Both the position numbers and the translations under genes were made by a program. The notes below the pieces were generated by a model, which was given only the letters and a program-made list of their open reading frames with translations, searched no databases and had not been told where the DNA came from. A stretch of 10,144 bases of DNA, taken from assembly GCA_030639105.1 (NCBI GenBank), contig DAOWDI010000205.1, positions 1 through 10,144 of the forward strand, in the 5' to 3' direction. Shown piece after piece: positions 6,215 to 10,144 of the stretch. The stretch comes from Gammaproteobacteria bacterium (GTDB lineage Bacteria; Pseudomonadota; Gammaproteobacteria; Ga0077536). The number at the start of each line of letters is the position of its first letter. Within the stretch, counting starts at the first letter, position 1.

Positions 6215-7600
6215 TTAGCGAGCCGCGGCGCTGTTGATCGCGTGGATCCTCGCCAGCGCCAGTGCCGTGTCGAAGCCCACACCTTGGACATCCGTCAAGG
6301 TGAGTGCCGCGCCGTAATATTTCGCTGCCGCCTGGCGCTGCCCGATCCGATCCAGGCTGACTGCCAGGTTGTAGTTGTAATCAGGATTGGTGGGGTGGTT
6401 ACGCAGGGCCTCGAAATATGCCTGCTGTGCATCCGCCCAACGATGGTGCCGCGCATACAGATTGCCCAGGGTGAAAAAGATATAACCGGCGTTGACACCT
6501 TCATCGAGGAGCATCTTCAAGCGGCTTTCCGTCACCTGATCCCCAGCCCCGCTTTCGATCGAGAACAACGCCGCGTTCGCGGTCGGATTGCCAGGGTCGC
6601 GTTTGATCACCTGCCGGTAAAGCCGATGGGCCTGCGCAAGGTTGCCATCACGCAACTTCAGTGCGGCGATACCGAGCAGTGCGTCACGCTGTTCAGGCCT
6701 TCGGCTCAACACGCGTTGATAAAGTTCCTCCGCGCGCGCGTAGTCGCCGCCGACATAAGCCGCGTACGCCTGATTTAGCTCAGCACCCGTGCCGCCGGCA
6801 CCATCACTGCGGGCGATACGCACCTCGCCCGGGCGAATGCCGAGCCGCGGCGACGCGGGTGCCCCCCCGGCACCGGTGGGCGTCAGCGGTTCGGCCGCGG
6901 ACGGACTCGAGGTGAGATCGTCCGCCGGCGCCGGTGGGCCGGCCATCGCGCTCAGCGCACCAGCGGTATCCTCGATGCCGCTTTCAATGACGGGTTCGAT
7001 AGTCACGATAGCCTCCGGCATCGACTGGCGCGCCGGCTCGAGCTCGACGATCGGTAGCGCTTTGGGGCGTAAGCTTTCGACCTCCGCGGCAACACTCGGC
7101 GATGGAATTCTAACCGCCTTCGGCGCCTGTTGAAGATAGTAGATCCCGGCGCCCGCCAAACCGCAGCCAATGACCGCCACCGCGCCCCAAACCATGGCGC
7201 GTTTCGACGCTCCACCCGGCCCGGCATCGAAAACCGTCTGAGCCGTCGTCAGGGTTGCGGTGATGCTCGAGGCGATCCGCGGCGTGCCGGTGTCCCCCGC
7301 CACCGACGGCAGCCTCACGGCGGCCTCGACAGCCCCATCGTTGAGCTCCAAAGGCTCGAGCGAGAGTTCCACCCCCTCAAGGTCGTCGCCTGCCGACTTC
7401 GGTACGGTCGCCGATGACATGGCCGCACCCGCTCTGGGCTCTGCAAGCTCACGGTCGCCCGCATGCCGGAGCTCCCGGGTAGCAGCGTCAGCGGCGGCCT
7501 CGCCGGTGGCAAACTGCTCGATCGCAACGCCGGGATCGGCCGTTAAAGCCTGCTTCTTGTCCGCCTCTGCCTTGCGCAGTGCATCCATCAAGAGACTCAT
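6215..7600 (-). CDS. mshN: MshN-like single-pass membrane TPR protein
   Basis: This 461-residue protein begins with MSLLMDALRKAEADKK, an N-terminal motif shared by membrane-anchored accessory proteins of MSHA-type and GspB/ExeB-like systems. A low-complexity cytoplasmic part (17-130) precedes one membrane segment (about 135-156). A Pro/Ala-rich periplasmic linker (160-270) follows, then a C-terminal TPR array: helical pairs near 273-305, 307-340, 374-405 and 408-436, each ending in the usual RRPEQRDAL, KRDPGNPTA or NHPTNPDY type turns. The TPR region probably scaffolds periplasmic contacts, perhaps with the secretin encoded immediately upstream. The ATG at 7600 has GGAG 7 nt upstream, and mshL stops 25 nt before it. 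Cysteine is almost absent (Cys146, in the membrane segment). The exact partner is unknown; MshN identity rests on architecture plus position between the secretin and ATPase genes. Confidence 0.85.
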   Translation of the reverse strand: MSLLMDALRKAEADKKQALTADPGVAIEQFATGEAAADAATRELRHAGDRELAEPRAGAAMSSATVPKSAGDDLEGVELSLEPLELNDGAVEAAVRLPSVAGDTGTPRIASSITATLTTAQTVFDAGPGGASKRAMVWGAVAVIGCGLAGAGIYYLQQAPKAVRIPSPSVAAEVESLRPKALPIVELEPARQSMPEAIVTIEPVIESGIEDTAGALSAMAGPPAPADDLTSSPSAAEPLTPTGAGGAPASPRLGIRPGEVRIARSDGAGGTGAELNQAYAAYVGGDYARAEELYQRVLSRRPEQRDALLGIAALKLRDGNLAQAHRLYRQVIKRDPGNPTANAALFSIESGAGDQVTESRLKMLLDEGVNAGYIFFTLGNLYARHHRWADAQQAYFEALRNHPTNPDYNYNLAVSLDRIGQRQAAAKYYGAALTLTDVQGVGFDTALALARIHAINSAAAR

Positions 7601-7607
7601 TTGCCTG

Positions 7608-7611
7608 CTCC
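7608..7611 (-). promoter_or_regulatory. Ribosome binding site of mshN
   Basis: GGAG on the minus strand, 7 nt before the ATG at 7600, in the 25-nt gap between the mshL stop and mshN. It supports the chosen start, which is also where the conserved MSLLMDALRKAE motif begins. Confidence 0.6.
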
Positions 7612-7625
7612 ATTCGACGCCCGGA

Positions 7626-9257
7626 TCAATAGCTCGGGCTGCTGGTACTCAGAAATTGTTGATAGCCCTTCAGGTCCGTTTCAAGATTCGGGTCGTTAAC
7701 GACGACCGGCCGCAGGAAAATCACGAGTTCCGTTTTGCGGCTGGTCATCTCCTCAACATCAAAAAACAGATCGCCAAAAAACGGTATTCTCGATAGCCCC
7801 GGCACTGATCTATTCGCCGTTCGGATGTCGTCCTGCATCAAACCGCCCAACACGGCGATCTGACCGTTGACAAGGCGCAGAACCGATTCCATTTCACGGA
7901 CACGAATCACCGGCACCGTGCTGCTGACACCGGTAGCATTCTCGGATTGTGCCGCAAGTTGGACGGCTGGATCTGCCACTTCCGCGACCTGTTGTGAAAT
8001 GGTTGGTCTAATCGTCAGGGTTATCTCGGAATTGGCCGAAATCTGCGGCGTTACCGCCATCACTAAGCCGACCGGCACGGATTTGATATTCGAAGAGAAA
8101 AAGGTTCGGCCTTGCGCATTGTCCGTACCGTCTTTGTCGAGCACTTCGAGCTGGAAATAGACAAGTTCTTCGACGACCTTCAACATCGCCGTTTGATTAT
8201 TCAACGCCATCATGCGCGGGCTGGAAAGCACCCGGGTGTCGCCGAATTCACGCAGCAGACGCACGGTGACGTTGATTAAATGGCCATTGGCGTCCGGGTC
8301 GCGATAGCCGAAAACAAACGAAGAAATAGCATTATCGATCACGCCCTCAGTCACCGCGCCGAGCAGATCCGAGTTCGCGAAGCCGCCGGACTCTTCGGGC
8401 GCGAGGAGTAATCGCCAGTCTACACCGGCCTGATATTGATCATTTAAGATGACTTCGACGATGGTCGCTTCGATCATCACCTGCCGGCGGGCATTGCGCA
8501 GCACGTGATCGATAAAGCTCTGTATGAATTCATGTTGTTTTGATGTCGCCTTGACGTTGATAACACCGGCTTCCGCGTTGAAGATGACAGTGTCTGAAAT
8601 CTTATCGCCCTGATTGTTTTCGGTATCGCCGAGGATCCCCAGAATATTCGTATACAGCGTCTCCCAGAACCGATTGTAGGTGGTCGAGGTTAATCGCGTC
8701 GCCGAGGTATTGTCACCGCGCCCAGAACCGCCGCCGCCACCCGCATCAGCGCCGCCCTCGCCCGTTGTCGCAACCTTCACCGCGACGTTGACCGTCGTAT
8801 CGACGTCTCGGGAGAGATTGACATAACCCACCTCGTAGGTCCTAAAATAAGGTTCGTCGGGCGAGATCAACACGTGGCTGCCGTTGAATTCGTAACGCAG
8901 GTCGACCTGGTGCGCGATACGATTGAGGATCTGCATCATGGTCTGGTCGATGGCATTGAGCGTCACCTCGCCGGCGATACCGGGATGGATATCGACGTTG
9001 ACCTCGGCATCGCGCGCGAGCGCGAAGAGTAATTCGCGCACCGGTACGTTGTTCACGACAACGGTATAGCGTTCACTTTCGGGCGCCGGTTCCGGCGGGG
9101 GTATAAACGGCGTTTGCTGGACCACATCAGGGATGTCCGGCAGGCTAGTTGATGCGTTGCTCAGGTGCCCCGTACTCGGTGGTAGGGCTGGTGGCTGCAT
9201 CTCGGCGCACCCCCACAGTACAGTCAACAGCACGACGCTCAGAACGTTCGATCTCAT
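7626..9257 (-). CDS. mshL: MshL, outer-membrane secretin lipoprotein
   Basis: This 543-residue protein forms the outer-membrane channel for the pilus. The signal peptide ends in a lipobox, Leu14-Trp-Gly-Cys17; Trp at -2 is uncommon. Residue +2 is Ala, so there is no Asp retention signal and outer-membrane sorting is expected. A Pro-rich linker (22-60) leads to an STN/N0 domain (about 64-133). A Gly-rich stretch (166-182) sits before the TRLTSTTYNRFWETL segment typical of MshL-type secretins. An N1-like domain (about 220-255, with GVINVKATSKQHEFIQSFI) follows, then the secretin beta domain (258-520), which includes RQVMIEATIVEV, LSSPRMMALNNQ, GLVMAVTPQI and the C-terminal SVPGLSRIPFFGDLF signature (484-498). 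ATG 9257 is the only plausible start: an in-frame TAG lies at 9293-9291 with no other start between. The ribosome site is weak (AAGGG about 14 nt upstream). An AT-rich spacer precedes the gene, so it may begin a transcript. Confidence 0.95.
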   Translation of the reverse strand: MRSNVLSVVLLTVLWGCAEMQPPALPPSTGHLSNASTSLPDIPDVVQQTPFIPPPEPAPESERYTVVVNNVPVRELLFALARDAEVNVDIHPGIAGEVTLNAIDQTMMQILNRIAHQVDLRYEFNGSHVLISPDEPYFRTYEVGYVNLSRDVDTTVNVAVKVATTGEGGADAGGGGGSGRGDNTSATRLTSTTYNRFWETLYTNILGILGDTENNQGDKISDTVIFNAEAGVINVKATSKQHEFIQSFIDHVLRNARRQVMIEATIVEVILNDQYQAGVDWRLLLAPEESGGFANSDLLGAVTEGVIDNAISSFVFGYRDPDANGHLINVTVRLLREFGDTRVLSSPRMMALNNQTAMLKVVEELVYFQLEVLDKDGTDNAQGRTFFSSNIKSVPVGLVMAVTPQISANSEITLTIRPTISQQVAEVADPAVQLAAQSENATGVSSTVPVIRVREMESVLRLVNGQIAVLGGLMQDDIRTANRSVPGLSRIPFFGDLFFDVEEMTSRKTELVIFLRPVVVNDPNLETDLKGYQQFLSTSSPSY

Positions 9258-9426
9258 TGGGGGCGCGTTTACCCTTACCTTGCCGGCAGTCTATTGATAA
9301 CCTAAGATAACAGATTATATAACTATTACAAGTATATATATTAATTGATAATTTTATATTATAGATAGCGCTGACCAGAATCCTGCGGACAAGTACCGGC
9401 TAGCCAGCTCTTTGCGCTTTTAACTC
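9258..9426 (-). promoter_or_regulatory. AT-rich spacer upstream of mshL, probable promoter region
   Basis: This 169-nt gap separates the mshM-like stop from the mshL ATG. Positions 9291-9365 are strikingly AT-rich compared with the surrounding genes. A perfect TATAAT (minus strand, 9319-9314) is a candidate -10, but no good -35 lies 16-18 nt upstream. A weaker pair is TTGTAA (9331-9326) with TATCTT (9309-9304), spacing 16. I saw no sigma-54 type GG-N10-GC pair. Two exact copies of ATTGATAA lie at plus-strand 9293-9300 and 9344-9351, and an imperfect dyad (TATATAACT at 9316-9324, AGTATATATA at 9331-9340) lies between them. These could be regulator sites. The region contains no convincing ORF. 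Which transcript start is used cannot be decided by eye. Confidence 0.45.
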
Positions 9427-10144
9427 TTATTCGAACAGTTTGATCAGGTTCTCGGTGGTGAGGACCGGCGAGGTATCCATTTCGAGCGCGTCCAGCGAGA
9501 TCAAGCGCCCAACCGCTAAGGGTTGGGAAGGCAGTGGCGGCGATTTTGCGAAAGATGCGGTGCGCTCTAGTGTACGATCGCCGTCAGCCGCAATCTGGTC
9601 CTCTTTACCGGGCATCTCCAGGGCCTCAACGGATGCTGTTGTCAGCGCCGCCGACGGCAGGCTCGGAGCAGCGATGGCAGGCACATCGGCGAGCCTTGCG
9701 GGTAGGCGTTGGTTTATCCACCAGGCCCCAGTCGCAAGCAGCGCCACCGCGATGGTCATGCCGGCCCCCAGTACCGCGGGACGATATCTGGCCGGGCCAT
9801 CGAACTCACAGTCCTTGACGGCCATGCGCAGGTGGCGGGGCTTGACGATACGATCCCCGCGCGAAAAAGCGGCCAGCAAGGACTTGTCGGCAAGGATATT
9901 GATGCGCCGCAATATTCCTTCAGAATGCCTTTCCAGCACCCGGATCGCGGCTGGTGTGAACAGATCATTGCCACGGAAACCACTGGTCCGGATCCGTATA
10001 TTGAGGTAGTCGCGAATTTCAGCGCGGTTCAAAGGCGTTAAATCGAACGCATAGGTGATACGCTCTTTCAATTGACGGATTTCGTGCAGACGAAGTTTGT
10101 CATTCAGTTCGGGTTGCCCGAACAACACGATTTGGAGCAACTTA
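9427..10144 (-). CDS. mshM: MshM/ExeA (GspA)-like AAA ATPase, 5' part cut by window edge
   Basis: About 238 C-terminal residues are present. The open frame continues past position 10144 (codons Lys-Leu precede LLQIVLFGQ), so the Walker A/B part lies outside the window. What remains starts with the LQIVLFGQPEL segment and the RQLKERITYAFDLTPLNRAEIRDYL helix typical of ExeA/GspA and MshM ATPases. The lid domain follows, with RRINILADKSLLAAF and HLRMAVKDCEF near residues 79-113 of the visible part. A membrane segment comes next (about 122-143), then an 80-90-residue Ala/Pro-rich periplasmic tail ending LIKLFE. The tail shows no recognisable peptidoglycan-binding domain of the sort present in Aeromonas ExeA. 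The family energises assembly or placement of the secretin in the cell wall. It precedes mshL, but the AT-rich spacer suggests the two need not share every transcript. Confidence 0.85.
   Translation of the reverse strand, partial: KLLQIVLFGQPELNDKLRLHEIRQLKERITYAFDLTPLNRAEIRDYLNIRIRTSGFRGNDLFTPAAIRVLERHSEGILRRINILADKSLLAAFSRGDRIVKPRHLRMAVKDCEFDGPARYRPAVLGAGMTIAVALLATGAWWINQRLPARLADVPAIAAPSLPSAALTTASVEALEMPGKEDQIAADGDRTLERTASFAKSPPLPSQPLAVGRLISLDALEMDTSPVLTTENLIKLFE

Noticed and set aside
6242..6778. 178-codon plus-strand ORF
   Set aside because: Antisense shadow of the TPR region of mshN; no ribosome site or family signature seen.
7260..7796. 178-codon plus-strand ORF spanning the mshN/mshL junction
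   Set aside because: Low-complexity Ser/Ala-rich translation opposite two well-supported genes.
4487..9257. A type II secretion (GspD-E-F) operon instead of an MSHA-type pilus
   Set aside because: The secretin is an MshL-type lipoprotein with the STN domain, the ATPase has a double MshEN motif, and TPR (MshN) and ExeA-like partners flank them; no gspC, gspG or gspH-type genes are seen.
9396..9407. GGCTAGCC palindrome after the mshM-like stop as a terminator
   Set aside because: The stem is short with no loop and no T-run on the transcribed strand; the outer bases do not pair fully.
9440..10009. 189-codon plus-strand ORF
   Set aside because: It lies antisense to the mshM-like gene, whose protein matches a known family; the plus-strand translation is Ser/Arg/Ala-rich with no recognisable domain.
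1..10144. CRISPR arrays, tRNA or rRNA genes, insertion sequences, attachment sites
   Set aside because: No regularly spaced repeats, no tRNA-like cloverleaf, no transposase-like protein and no terminal inverted repeats were found on reading; the window is almost fully occupied by pilus genes.

Overview
This window carries one continuous block of a mannose-sensitive haemagglutinin (MSHA)-type type IV pilus assembly locus. All nine genes are on the minus strand, so transcription runs from high to low coordinates. Gene content, medium-to-high GC, the outer-membrane secretin and the lipoprotein and prepilin signals indicate a Gram-negative proteobacterium. Gammaproteobacteria is the most likely group, but that assignment is inference because no marker gene is present. 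Both edge genes are cut, so the locus continues on both sides.

In transcription order: the 3' part of an ExeA/MshM-like AAA ATPase (10144-9427); an AT-rich 169-nt spacer that is the best promoter candidate in the window (9426-9258); the secretin lipoprotein MshL (9257-7626); the single-pass TPR protein MshN (7600-6215); the assembly ATPase MshE, which starts at TTG (6196-4487); the inner-membrane platform protein MshG (4487-3282); a GspL/PilM-PilN-like protein in the MshI position (3310-1697); a GspM/PilO-like protein in the MshJ position (1716-1096); a small exported protein in the MshK position (1099-602); a 108-nt spacer with a perfect short hairpin; and the first 164 residues of a prepilin-type protein (493-1).

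The genes form one machine. MshE drives fibre assembly on the MshG platform in the inner membrane. The MshI-, MshJ- and MshK-like proteins form the inner-membrane and periplasmic alignment complex. MshL is the outer-membrane pore, and MshM and MshN are accessory envelope proteins that probably help secretin assembly or connection to the cell wall. The prepilin-type protein would be a minor pilin or pseudopilin processed by a prepilin peptidase. From mshE to the mshK-like gene, start and stop codons overlap (1, 29, 20 and 4 nt), consistent with one translationally coupled operon.

The gene order (M-L-N-E-G-I-J-K-prepilin) differs from the Vibrio order I-J-K-L-M-N-E-G. Other points for follow-up are the altered c-di-GMP and zinc motifs of MshE, the A8 slippage tract in the mshI-like gene, the missing Glu5 in the prepilin and the AT-rich spacer before mshL. 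I saw no RNA genes, insertion sequences or CRISPR arrays, and nothing that calls for a wholly new system.
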